Assembly (NCBI GenBank): GCA_905480395.1
Contig: CAJQQE010000013.1
Span: forward strand, 1-64,000
DNA: 64,000 nt
Direction: 5' to 3'
DNA from: an uncultured Phycisphaerales bacterium
Lineage (GTDB): Bacteria > Planctomycetota > Phycisphaerae > Phycisphaerales > SM1A02
The translations under genes and the position numbers were made by a program. Positions 8,687-16,665 of the stretch are shown here, piece after piece; position 1 is the stretch's first letter, and each line of letters begins with the position of its first letter. Under the pieces are notes generated by a model. That model ran no database searches and was not told the DNA's origin. It worked only from the letters and a program-made list of their open reading frames with translations.

Positions 8687-9046
8687 TCAGCCGAACGCCG
8701 ACAAGCCTTCGGCAGTCGTTTCATGGATTTCAAACAGTCGGTCAAGCCGGGTGATCTTGAACACTTCGAGAATCTTCGGATCGATGTCCGAAAGATGCAG
8801 TTCCCCGTCTTTCGACTTGACCCGATTACTCACCGTGATCAGAGCGCCCAGCGCGGCGGATGAAAGATGCGCGACGTCCCGGAATGAGATCAATACCCGC
8901 GGGGTGTCCTGTGCATCGACCAACGACCCCAGCGCCTCACCGATCTGTTGAATATTTTCCTCATCGAGGATGTTCTGCTCGATGAACTCGACTCGGGTAA
9001 TCCCGTTTTTTTCGCTTACTCGCAGTCCGGCGGATTCTGGATTCAT
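8687..9046 (-). CDS. STAS-domain anti-sigma factor antagonist (RsbV-like)
   Basis: A 119-residue single STAS domain. The segment DVAHLSSAALGAL carries the serine that RsbW-type kinases phosphorylate in this family. The start is ATG 9046, with AGGAG seven bases upstream; an in-frame GTG at 9052 overlaps that ribosome-binding site and is less likely. With the kinase at 8147-8599 it forms the core of a partner-switching module. The PP2C phosphatase needed to reset it is not adjacent; the nearest in this window is the REC-PP2C protein at 57196-58374. Role in this organism is inferred from family. Confidence 0.88.
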   Translation of the reverse strand: MNPESAGLRVSEKNGITRVEFIEQNILDEENIQQIGEALGSLVDAQDTPRVLISFRDVAHLSSAALGALITVSNRVKSKDGELHLSDIDPKILEVFKITRLDRLFEIHETTAEGLSAFG

Positions 9047-9121
9047 GGTCACACTCCTGTTGATCGAGACGCCAGCGTAATTGGACGGCGGCGGGGATTC
9101 AACTTGGACCCGATTCTCGGG

Positions 9122-9151
9122 TCATTCAAGAACCGACGCTCTCTTGAATGA
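9122..9151. other. Perfect 10-base inverted repeat, 10-base loop
   Basis: TCATTCAAGA at 9122-9131 is repeated inverted as TCTTGAATGA at 9142-9151. It lies in the leader between the secretin gene and the STAS gene, immediately next to a second, stronger hairpin. It could be an operator for the STAS gene or part of a double terminator. Confidence 0.5.
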
Positions 9152-9153
9152 GA

Positions 9154-9183
9154 ACCGCCGTGACGATGATTCGTCACGGCGGT
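9154..9183. terminator. Strong hairpin downstream of the secretin gene
   Basis: A perfect 13-base GC-rich stem (ACCGCCGTGACGA at 9154-9166, TCGTCACGGCGGT at 9171-9183) with a 4-base loop, 30 bases past the secretin stop. On the plus strand it is followed by a T-rich stretch (TTTTCTT near 9190). On the minus strand, where the gene lies, the downstream bases are only weakly T-rich. The most likely role is to end the secretin transcript before the STAS-rsbW-rsmA group. Confidence 0.7.
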
Positions 9184-9212
9184 GGCTCGTTTTCTTCGCA
9201 CCAGAGGATCGA

Positions 9213-12200
9213 TCAGTAGCCGAGGTAGGATCCGGAACCAATCTGATCTTCCAGCCCGGGGAACAAGACGGCTTCGTTCTCCTGCTGGATGATGATCTCG
9301 GGGCGAACCAGCAGAAGCGTGGTCAATTCGACCTTTTCGCTGGCACGGTTGGTAAAGAGACGGTTGAGCCACGGGACCTTTGACAGGACCGGGACGCCGA
9401 CTTCAATCTCGAATTCCGCGACCTTTCGCTGGCCGCCGAGGAGTGCCGTGCCCTTATCGGGAACGCTGACCGTAGTGGCGATCTGCGTGCCTTCCAGTTC
9501 GGGAAGCTGGATTTCACCGGCAAAGTTCGAAGCACGACCGAAGTCCGAGCCGCCACCCGCGGCACCCGTGACTGGGATCGTTCGGAACTGCACGTTCTCA
9601 TTGAGACCGAACTGCACCGTCATCGTGACGTAGCGACGATCCGCGGAGATCACACCTTCAACATCCAGAACGAAGCCCTGGTACACGACGCCGGGAATCG
9701 GCTGGAATGCACCTGAGTTGTCGCCCGTGACCGGGACGAGGTTCGAGATGTACGTGGTTGCCTTGGCGACCGCGATCCACGCTCGTTGACCATTGAAGAG
9801 GGTCAGACGCGGTGCGGTGAGAATGACGTTTCGCTGATCAGCCTGCGTGGCCTGAACCAAGAGGTCGACTTGAACGTCATCGAGGAAACTCACCCCCACG
9901 GTCAAGGCCGGGTTGGCCAGTGCCGCGACGCCGAGTGCACCCCGAACCGCGGTACCGGCGAGCGTGTCAATCAAGGCATTTGACTGCTGATTGACGCCCA
10001 CCATGCCCCAACCATTCGAGGTCTGACCGTTGGCGTACTGCGTCCCACGCTTCATCTGTCGAATCGGCGATCCAACGGCACCTGTCTCGTAGGCGATTCC
10101 GCCGTCACCGTCTGGCAGACCGAATGCGGCGCCATAGGCCGTTGTGTTCTCGAAAGTGGTGTCCTGGCCCAGACCACTGAAGATCACCGCTTCTTTGGGA
10201 GTTCCAGTTGGGCCCGCCTGATTCGCACCGTAGAAGAAGTCCGAGAGCTGCATCGACGGGTCAACTGCTCGTGCGGCATCGTACATGCCGTTATTGGTGT
10301 TGAAGTAGATGTCGAAGTCGACACCGATCTGTTCAAACCATTCCATGGCCACATTGATCAAACGTCCTTCGATGTTGATCTGAAGTGCTCGAATCGTTCG
10401 TAGCTGGCTCAGGAGGCCTTCAATTTCTCGATGATTCTTTGGCGTGTTGGTGATAATCAGGTTGCCATTGAGCTCCTGAAGTGAACCAGTGTCACCACCA
10501 AGGTCACGCCAACCCTCCGGGTCGACCTGCTCCTGGATGATCGTGACGATCTGTTCGATCAGTTCCTCACGGTCCTTGCGATCAGGCTCACCTTCGGGGT
10601 TGCCGAAGGGGGCACCGCCGCCACCGCCACCACCACCACCGCCGCCGCCGCCGCCGCCGCCGAAGCCGCCGCCACCGCCGCCGCCGCCGCCGCCGAAGCC
10701 GCCACCGCCGCCGCCGCTGCCCTGACCGCCACCACCGCCACCACCGCCACCACCGGCGGAGAGGGAGCTACTGAGGTCGAACTCGGGGGCATTGTCGAAG
10801 TACGGAACTTCAAAGAGGAGGTCGCGGATGTCATAGACGATGGTGACCGTCTTCTTCCGGAGTGCTTCGTCGCTGGAAATCACCACAACGCCGTCTTCAA
10901 CCGCGAATTCTGGACGATCCAGATCGTCGCCGACCTGCTCGAGAATTCGCTTGAGCGCCGCATCAGCTGAAATCTGTCCGAGTTCAAGATCGACTTCCGT
11001 GTCGGGCCGAATGCCGATCAGGTCCAAAGCCTTCCAGTCGGGATAGATCTCAAGGCCGGTCACGTTCTTCATATAGGCCAGAACCTGATCGAGCGAGTTG
11101 TTCTTGAAATTCACCGCGACGGTCTTGCCAAGCTCGGACATGGCACGGCGATTTTCTTCGGTCTCTCGGAACCCTGCAGCGGCATCTCGACGGATCGAAA
11201 GCTGCGGCCAATCCTCGGGATAGGCCATCAGACCAGAAGTTGATCGGGGGCCGGGGCCACTCAAGTTGGTCGAGGGGGGAATCGTGGCTGCCAGATTCTC
11301 TTGCGTGAAGTGGCTGAAGGCGTAGTCGCGTCGGCGGAGCGTCTGCGAATATTCTCGATAGATGCTGCTGGTTCTGATCACGTCCCGAAGCGCGTTGGCC
11401 GCAGGATTGTTCGGATCGATGAAGAGCACCGTGTCGAGTACTTGGATTGCTTCGTCGTACTTCAGTTCCATCTGCAACTGACGGACCCGCTGCAGGCTTT
11501 CGTTGATGGTTCGCTGGCGATCTTCTTGTTCCTTGCGGCGTTCCGCAGATGCCGCGGTTCGAGCCTGATCGCGCTTGGCTTCATCCTTGGCGAGCGACTC
11601 GAGCTGCTCGGCGGCGGCCACTCGATCAAGCATGGTGTCGATCTGCTTCATCATCGAGGCATACTGGTCGGCCGGGAGCACGCCTCGGTCACGATCGACG
11701 CGAAGCCGAGCCGTCACGGCATTCTCTCGGGCCTTGCGGTAATCACCCTCGTCATATGACGAGTTCGATCGAACCATGTCGTCTTGGAACTGGACCTTGA
11801 GTCGCTCACGCCGAAGGGAGAAGTCTTCCTGGACGTTGTCGATGGTCGAAGCCTGGTCAAGCATGGCTTGCGCCTGCTTGAGCCCGGCCGTCGCGGCCGA
11901 GTTTCCGGGATCGATGGCAAGGACCGAAGTCCAAGCGTCGATGGCTTGACGCCAGTTCGCACTCGACATCGCGTTCTGGGCGGACTCCACGGCATCTTTG
12001 AGGCCGGCCGCCGGTGTGGATGCCGGCGGGGTGATTGCCGGACCGCCAGCACCCATCGCGTCATCGACGGAGGGCGGTTCGGCTGCCGGCGGATCGGACG
12101 CGGCTGGTTCTTCAGCAGGCGCTGGATCGTCGGTCGCCGCCGGTTCCGCAGGTGCTGGCTCTGCAGCCGGAGTGGGATCAGCAGTCGGTTCAGCAGGCGT

Positions 12201-12323
12201 GGGCTCTGCAGGCGCATCCTGCATGGCCCAGGCGTTGGTTGAACCAATAAACGTCGCCAGGAGGACGGTCGCGGCAAGACCGCGACCAAGTTCTGCGACG
12301 AAAGATCTCGAAGAAAATTCCAT
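9213..12323 (-). CDS. Large TPR-secretin protein (GspD/PilQ-like C-terminus)
   Basis: A 1036-residue protein. A signal peptide (MEFSSRSFVAELGRGLAAT...NAWA) sets the start at ATG 12323, with AGGAG upstream. It continues with a Pro/Ala/Glu-rich stretch (about residues 35-85), TPR-like helices (ANWRQAIDAWTSVLAIDPGN; later YDEAIQVLDTVLFIDPNN), charged coiled coil and a secretin-type N-domain. A tract of almost pure glycine follows (about 522-570), then a beta-rich secretin domain ending VPVLSKVPWLNRLF and LLLVRPEIII, which is the conserved secretin end. Secretins form the outer-membrane channels of type II secretion and type IV pilus systems. No other secretion gene is adjacent, so the machine it serves is unknown. 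Confidence 0.88.
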   Translation of the reverse strand: MEFSSRSFVAELGRGLAATVLLATFIGSTNAWAMQDAPAEPTPAEPTADPTPAAEPAPAEPAATDDPAPAEEPAASDPPAAEPPSVDDAMGAGGPAITPPASTPAAGLKDAVESAQNAMSSANWRQAIDAWTSVLAIDPGNSAATAGLKQAQAMLDQASTIDNVQEDFSLRRERLKVQFQDDMVRSNSSYDEGDYRKARENAVTARLRVDRDRGVLPADQYASMMKQIDTMLDRVAAAEQLESLAKDEAKRDQARTAASAERRKEQEDRQRTINESLQRVRQLQMELKYDEAIQVLDTVLFIDPNNPAANALRDVIRTSSIYREYSQTLRRRDYAFSHFTQENLAATIPPSTNLSGPGPRSTSGLMAYPEDWPQLSIRRDAAAGFRETEENRRAMSELGKTVAVNFKNNSLDQVLAYMKNVTGLEIYPDWKALDLIGIRPDTEVDLELGQISADAALKRILEQVGDDLDRPEFAVEDGVVVISSDEALRKKTVTIVYDIRDLLFEVPYFDNAPEFDLSSSLSAGGGGGGGGGGQGSGGGGGGFGGGGGGGGGGFGGGGGGGGGGGGGGGGAPFGNPEGEPDRKDREELIEQIVTIIQEQVDPEGWRDLGGDTGSLQELNGNLIITNTPKNHREIEGLLSQLRTIRALQINIEGRLINVAMEWFEQIGVDFDIYFNTNNGMYDAARAVDPSMQLSDFFYGANQAGPTGTPKEAVIFSGLGQDTTFENTTAYGAAFGLPDGDGGIAYETGAVGSPIRQMKRGTQYANGQTSNGWGMVGVNQQSNALIDTLAGTAVRGALGVAALANPALTVGVSFLDDVQVDLLVQATQADQRNVILTAPRLTLFNGQRAWIAVAKATTYISNLVPVTGDNSGAFQPIPGVVYQGFVLDVEGVISADRRYVTMTVQFGLNENVQFRTIPVTGAAGGGSDFGRASNFAGEIQLPELEGTQIATTVSVPDKGTALLGGQRKVAEFEIEVGVPVLSKVPWLNRLFTNRASEKVELTTLLLVRPEIIIQQENEAVLFPGLEDQIGSGSYLGY
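10614..10758. repeat. Low-complexity GGN tract encoding poly-glycine
   Basis: About 145 bases of CCG/CCA triplets (GGN codons on the coding strand) inside the secretin gene. They encode nearly uninterrupted glycine with a few Phe, Gln and Ser. The tract is imperfect enough to suggest selection on the protein, but the GGC runs are prone to slippage or assembly error. Confidence 0.85.
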
Positions 12324-12682
12324 GTCGATCACACTCCTCTGAGTGGTGTTGTGCGTGAACAGTGGGCACATCACCCGACGGCATAGGCGAAAGCTGAACG
12401 CCAAGCCGCTGAGTACCAAGTCATATCTGTCGCTGGCGGAAACCCCGTCAGTCGACGAGCGATGAGGAAGACTACTTCGCCCCCTTGAGCACCGCAACCT
12501 GAGAGACATCGAGCGCGTCCACCACGAAGGTGGGTTCGATCCAGATTCTTCTCTCGTCCTTTCGCTCCCCGGGATCCATTTCCGAGCCCGAACAACCTTC
12601 ATCAAATCATCAAGAGGGACGTTTTACGCGAGGATCAACCAACGTGATCCACTCGAACACGCCAAGAAAGCGCTTCCCCCAA
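12324..12682. other. Region upstream of the secretin gene, no clear gene
   Basis: This 359-base stretch lies between the divergent starts of the secretin gene (12323, minus) and the candidate small gene (12683, plus). The secretin frame stays open upstream, but that extension lacks coding character. Next to the secretin start, CACTC (12332-12336) and GAGTG (12341-12345) can pair and place the AGGAG ribosome-binding site inside a small hairpin. I found no convincing -35/-10 pair. Confidence 0.4.
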
Positions 12683-12838
12683 ATGACCCTTTCGATCACC
12701 CAACCATCCGGCCCGCTCGGTCACCCTACGAAGGTCAAGATCCACCCCAAGGGTGAACCACCTCCACCGACTCAGATCGTGCTCGGCGAGGACGACGAGA
12801 CCAGCGTCGACGAAGAACCGCCTAAGTCGCTTTCCTGA
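12683..12838 (+). CDS. Candidate small acidic protein, antisense to the carA end
   Basis: A 51-residue frame starting MTLSITQPSGPL and ending with an acidic tail (GEDDETSVDEEPP). Its last 67 bases overlap the 3' end of carA on the other strand. In its favour are GC-rich third positions, a protein-like composition, and the fact that the overlapping end of CarA is an odd serine-rich tail beyond the normal family end. That tail is what an antisense reading of a real acidic gene would give. Against it, no good ribosome-binding site is visible and I recognise no homologue. Confidence 0.42.
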   Translation: MTLSITQPSGPLGHPTKVKIHPKGEPPPPTQIVLGEDDETSVDEEPPKSLS

Positions 12839-14031
12839 AGGGGCTTACGCGATTTCATCATTCGAATAAAGGCGTCAAAGAGATAGGCTGACTCATGCGG
12901 CCCAGGGCTTGCCTCGGGGTGGTACTGAACGCTGAAAACGGGGCGTTCGAGATGCCTGAAGCCTGCCACGGTGCCATCGTTGAGGTGGCGATGAGTCACC
13001 TCGCCGCCAGCCGCCACAAGTGACGCCTCATCCACACAGAATCCATGATTCTGGCTCGTGATTTCAACTTGCCCGGTCATGGTGCAACGGACCGGCTGAT
13101 TGGCGCCCCGATGCCCGAATTTGAGCTTGTACGTCGTCGCACCCATCGCCAAGGCCAGAAGCTGATGGCCGAGACAGATCCCAAAGGTGGGAATCTCCCC
13201 GGCGACCTCTGACAAGGTGCGAATGGTGGCTTCGACCGCAGCAGGGTCTCCCGGGCCATTTGAGACGAAGAGACCATGGACCGATCCATCTTCAAAAGCC
13301 GCCCGAATCGACGCTGCAGGCGTGTCATGAGGAATGAACTGGACCTCACACCCTCGCGATCGAAGATGTCGGTAGATGTTCCTCTTGGCACCACAATCCA
13401 ACGCCAGCACCACGAGCGGCTGCTCTTTGGCGGCTCGTTCGGATATCGCAGAGGCCCAGCCGCCGAGGTCTTCGGTGAAGACGCCAGGCTTGGATGGCCC
13501 GGCCTTCGCGGCGAGGTTACAGCCGCTCATCGACGTGATCCCGCGAGCCCGGGTGACCAGTTCCAAATCTGAGACGCCGGGGTCGGACTCAAGAACCCCC
13601 CTCATGGCGCCATCAGTCCGAAGCATCCGGACGATCGCCCGAGTATCAAGATCTTCGAGCCCGGGAATACCCGCGTCTTTCATCCACTCGTGGAGATGCT
13701 TGCTCGAACGGTAGTTGGAGCGGACCCTCGAGTAATTCCGCACAATCAACCCGGCGACGGCGATGGAGTCGCTTTCCTGATCTTCGAGGTTGATTCCGTA
13801 ATTCCCGATTTCCGTCGCGGTCATCACCAGAATCTGGCCGGTGTAACTGGGATCGGTGAGGGCCTCTTGATAGCCACCCATGGCCGTATTGAAGACGACT
13901 TCGCCACTGGAAGATGCGGTGGCACCGAATCCTCGGCCTTCGAAGATCGCCCCATTTTCCAATGCAAGGCGAACCCCTCGAATTCGAGTGGGCTCTTCGA
14001 TCAGAACGTCGTATCCGCCGTGAATGACCAT
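12772..14031 (-). CDS. carA: Carbamoyl-phosphate synthase small (glutaminase) subunit
   Basis: CarA releases ammonia from glutamine for carbamoyl-phosphate synthesis, feeding arginine and pyrimidine synthesis. The 419-residue protein has the N-terminal CarA domain (NGAIFEGRGFGA, FNTAMGGYQEALTDPSY). It also has the class I amidotransferase domain with nucleophile GICLGHQLLA and the His-Glu pair in QYHPEASPGP. The ATG at 14031 (MVIHGGYDVLI) precedes the conserved core closely; the frame continues upstream but into priA's promoter side. The last 24 residues (after FIRMMKS) are Ser/Thr-rich and atypical. The large subunit carB is not in the window; pyrB is at 40.8 kb. It is divergent from priA, with 115 bases between the starts. 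Confidence 0.95.
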   Translation of the reverse strand: MVIHGGYDVLIEEPTRIRGVRLALENGAIFEGRGFGATASSSGEVVFNTAMGGYQEALTDPSYTGQILVMTATEIGNYGINLEDQESDSIAVAGLIVRNYSRVRSNYRSSKHLHEWMKDAGIPGLEDLDTRAIVRMLRTDGAMRGVLESDPGVSDLELVTRARGITSMSGCNLAAKAGPSKPGVFTEDLGGWASAISERAAKEQPLVVLALDCGAKRNIYRHLRSRGCEVQFIPHDTPAASIRAAFEDGSVHGLFVSNGPGDPAAVEATIRTLSEVAGEIPTFGICLGHQLLALAMGATTYKLKFGHRGANQPVRCTMTGQVEITSQNHGFCVDEASLVAAGGEVTHRHLNDGTVAGFRHLERPVFSVQYHPEASPGPHESAYLFDAFIRMMKSRKPLQESDLGGSSSTLVSSSSPSTI

Positions 14032-14146
14032 CGCCGCGGAGTGTAACGAACCGCCTGCAGGAAAGGTGATCCCACCGGGATCGGAACATTCATCCACAAA
14101 CGCCGATTGGACTGGGTCATGGGAAAACCAGACGTACACTCGCCGC

Positions 14147-16483
14147 GTGAATGATCTCTTCGCACCTCCTCTGATCTCCGGCGAATTCGTCCGCGTCGCG
14201 GTCGAACGCGCGGTCGATCGGTACCCCGCCGGGCTTCTGTACTCCATCCCACAGACCTGCGAGGACATTCAGGCGGGGCACCGAGTGCTCGTTCCGCTTG
14301 GCCGCGGGAACTCGGCGGTCCCGGGAACGGTGGTCGAACGAGTCGAGCTCAAAGCTGCCGTGGCGGACGGCCTTGATCCGGATCGCATCAAACCGATCAT
14401 CGAACGAACCGACGACCTCCCACCGCTTCCCGCCGAGCTCCTCGATCTCGCGACTTGGATCTCCTCCTATTACGCGTGCCCGATCGGAATCACCCTCGCG
14501 AATATCGTTCCCTCAGCGGTCCGGAAGGGGATCGGAAGCTCCAAGAGACTCCTGATCACGCCTGCTGCGGTCATCCCGGATCCGCTTCCTCGGCTGGGCA
14601 AGAAACAACAGGCGGTGTACGACGCCATCCGTGCTACCGCGGCCGCCGACCTCCCGATCGCCTCCAATGACCTCGCCGCGCAGACCGGCGTCGGCGGGAC
14701 GTCGGTCCTCAAGCGACTCGCCGAATTGGGACTCCTCGAACTGGAATCCGTCACCACCGTGGAAGCCAGGGCCAGAGCTGGTTCCGGGATTGAGGACCGA
14801 CCAGTTGAGTTGAACGAATCACAAGCGACGGCCGTCGAATCGATCGGACGCACGCTTGGCGGTGGTTTTTCGAGCCACCTGCTCTTCGGGGTCACCGGAA
14901 GCGGAAAAACCGAGGTCTACCTTCGACTCACCCGACAAGCCCTCGACGCCGGCCGGACCGTCCTCATTCTGGTTCCAGAAATCGCCCTCACGCCTCAGAC
15001 CACCGCTCGTGTGCTCGCCCGATTTCCAGGCTCGCCCGCGGCGGTTCTCCATTCCGGTCTCACCGCAGCGCAGCGGCATCGCGACTGGCGTCGGGTCGCT
15101 GATGGCAAGGCCAATATTGTCCTCGGCGCCCGCTCGGCGATCTTCGCCCCGATCCCAGATGACCAACTCGGCCTCGTGATCGTCGATGAAGAACATGATC
15201 CCTCTTATAAGCAGGATCAAGCCCCGCGGTACCAAGGAAGGGATGTGGCCATTCGCCGCGCGCAACTCGCGGGCTGCCCGGTGGTCCTCGGCTCCGCGAC
15301 CCCAGCCCTCGAGAGCTGGCACAACGCAACCCGCACCGGCCGAAGCGCCCTGCACCGACTTCCGGATCGAGCCCCGGGCTTGACCCTCCCCAAGGTCCAG
15401 ATCGTCGACTTCAGCGAGGAGCGTCGAAATCTCGATCGGACGGGGATCAGACTGATCGGACCCCGGCTCAGCACCGCCATCAAACGCACGCTGGAAGGCG
15501 GTGGGCAGGTGATGCTGCTTCTGAATCGCCGTGGCTACGCCAACTACATCGCGTGCCCCGACCACCGATGCGGATGGGTGATGACCTGTACCGAATGCGA
15601 CGCGGGAATGGTCTGCCACCAGAACACTCGATCCAGTATTCGAGATCGCTGGGTTCGCTGCCACCACTGCGACGCCCAACTTCGACTGCCCCCCACGTGC
15701 CCACTCTGCCGCAAGAAGACCACGGTCTTTGGACTCGGCACCCAGCGGGTGGAAGAGGACCTCAGTCGGCTTCACCCGGATCTCGCCCGCAGCGGCGCGA
15801 TGGTTCGAGTTGATTCAGACTCCATGAACACCGGAGACGACTTTCATGACGTCTTGGGGCGGTTCCGCACCGGCGAAATCCGGCTTCTCGCCGGCACGCA
15901 GATGATCGCCAAAGGACTCGATTTTCCTGGCGTCCGCCTCGTGGGCGTGGTCAATGCCGATACCGCCCTCAATATGCCCGACTTTCGAGCCAGCGAGCGG
16001 ACGTTCCAACTCGTCGCACAAGTGGTCGGCCGATGCGGCCGGAGTTCATCCGCCGGAGAGGCCATCATCCAGACTTTCCAGCCAGACGCCCCCGCCATTC
16101 GCCGGGCGGCGGAACACGACTACGAAGGGTTTGCCGAACAAGAGCTCGCCGATCGCGAGCGATTTCAACTCCCGCCGAATCGGCGGCTGACCCGGATTGT
16201 GATTCGCGATGGCGGCGAGACCGAGGCCGCTCGACTGGCCACCATGTTGGCCGATCGTCTCCGCAGCCTCGAAAGTCAGGAGGGAATCGAGATTCGGGGG
16301 CCACTTCCCTGCTCGATCGCCCGAATCGCGGCCAGATATCGGATGCAGTTGGAGATCTTCGCGGAGCGTGCCGGGGTTGGATCTCGCTTCATCGCGAACG
16401 CGCGAGCCAATGGGATCTTCACCGGGCCGCTCGCCCTTGGCGAAGCGGTGGCGATCGATGTTGATCCGACCTCACTCATGTGA
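14147..16483 (+). CDS. priA: Primosomal replication-restart helicase
   Basis: PriA is the 3'-5' DNA helicase that reloads the replisome at collapsed forks. The 778-residue protein has the N-terminal DNA-binding domain, Walker A (GVTGSGKTEVYL), the DEEH box (IVDEEHDPSYKQDQAPRY) and GSATPALESW. The cysteine-rich zinc domain (CPDHRCGW, CTECDAGMVCH, CHHCDAQL, CPLC) and the helicase C-terminal motifs (GTQMIAKGLDFP, QVVGRCGRSS) are all present. The GTG at 14147 (VNDLFAPPLIS) is preferred; the open frame upstream reads through the carA promoter side. Length is typical. Confidence 0.95.
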   Translation: MNDLFAPPLISGEFVRVAVERAVDRYPAGLLYSIPQTCEDIQAGHRVLVPLGRGNSAVPGTVVERVELKAAVADGLDPDRIKPIIERTDDLPPLPAELLDLATWISSYYACPIGITLANIVPSAVRKGIGSSKRLLITPAAVIPDPLPRLGKKQQAVYDAIRATAAADLPIASNDLAAQTGVGGTSVLKRLAELGLLELESVTTVEARARAGSGIEDRPVELNESQATAVESIGRTLGGGFSSHLLFGVTGSGKTEVYLRLTRQALDAGRTVLILVPEIALTPQTTARVLARFPGSPAAVLHSGLTAAQRHRDWRRVADGKANIVLGARSAIFAPIPDDQLGLVIVDEEHDPSYKQDQAPRYQGRDVAIRRAQLAGCPVVLGSATPALESWHNATRTGRSALHRLPDRAPGLTLPKVQIVDFSEERRNLDRTGIRLIGPRLSTAIKRTLEGGGQVMLLLNRRGYANYIACPDHRCGWVMTCTECDAGMVCHQNTRSSIRDRWVRCHHCDAQLRLPPTCPLCRKKTTVFGLGTQRVEEDLSRLHPDLARSGAMVRVDSDSMNTGDDFHDVLGRFRTGEIRLLAGTQMIAKGLDFPGVRLVGVVNADTALNMPDFRASERTFQLVAQVVGRCGRSSSAGEAIIQTFQPDAPAIRRAAEHDYEGFAEQELADRERFQLPPNRRLTRIVIRDGGETEAARLATMLADRLRSLESQEGIEIRGPLPCSIARIAARYRMQLEIFAERAGVGSRFIANARANGIFTGPLALGEAVAIDVDPTSLM

Positions 16484-16574
16484 CCCGCGAAGACAATCCC
16501 AGCCCAACGTCCTGAAACCAACCCAACCCGGAATTTCCAAGGTCATCAACCCCCGAAATCGGGTCGTGATCGGA

Positions 16575-16615
16575 TAGAATGTAGGGATTCCAGAACGAGC
16601 CCATAAGGGCCTCGT
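16575..16615 (+). promoter_or_regulatory. Possible sucA promoter -10 and leader hairpin
   Basis: In the 182-base gap before sucA, TAGAAT at 16575-16580 resembles a -10 box but has no good -35 at 16-18 bases. Just downstream a hairpin forms from ACGAGCCC (16595-16602) and GGG-C-CTCGT (16607-16615, one bulged C). This fits a transcription start with a short structured leader, but it is weak evidence. Confidence 0.3.
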
Positions 16616-16665
16616 CCGCCTCATTAGAAGTCACCGCTTGAACGGCTGGTTCGAAGGGTCAACGC

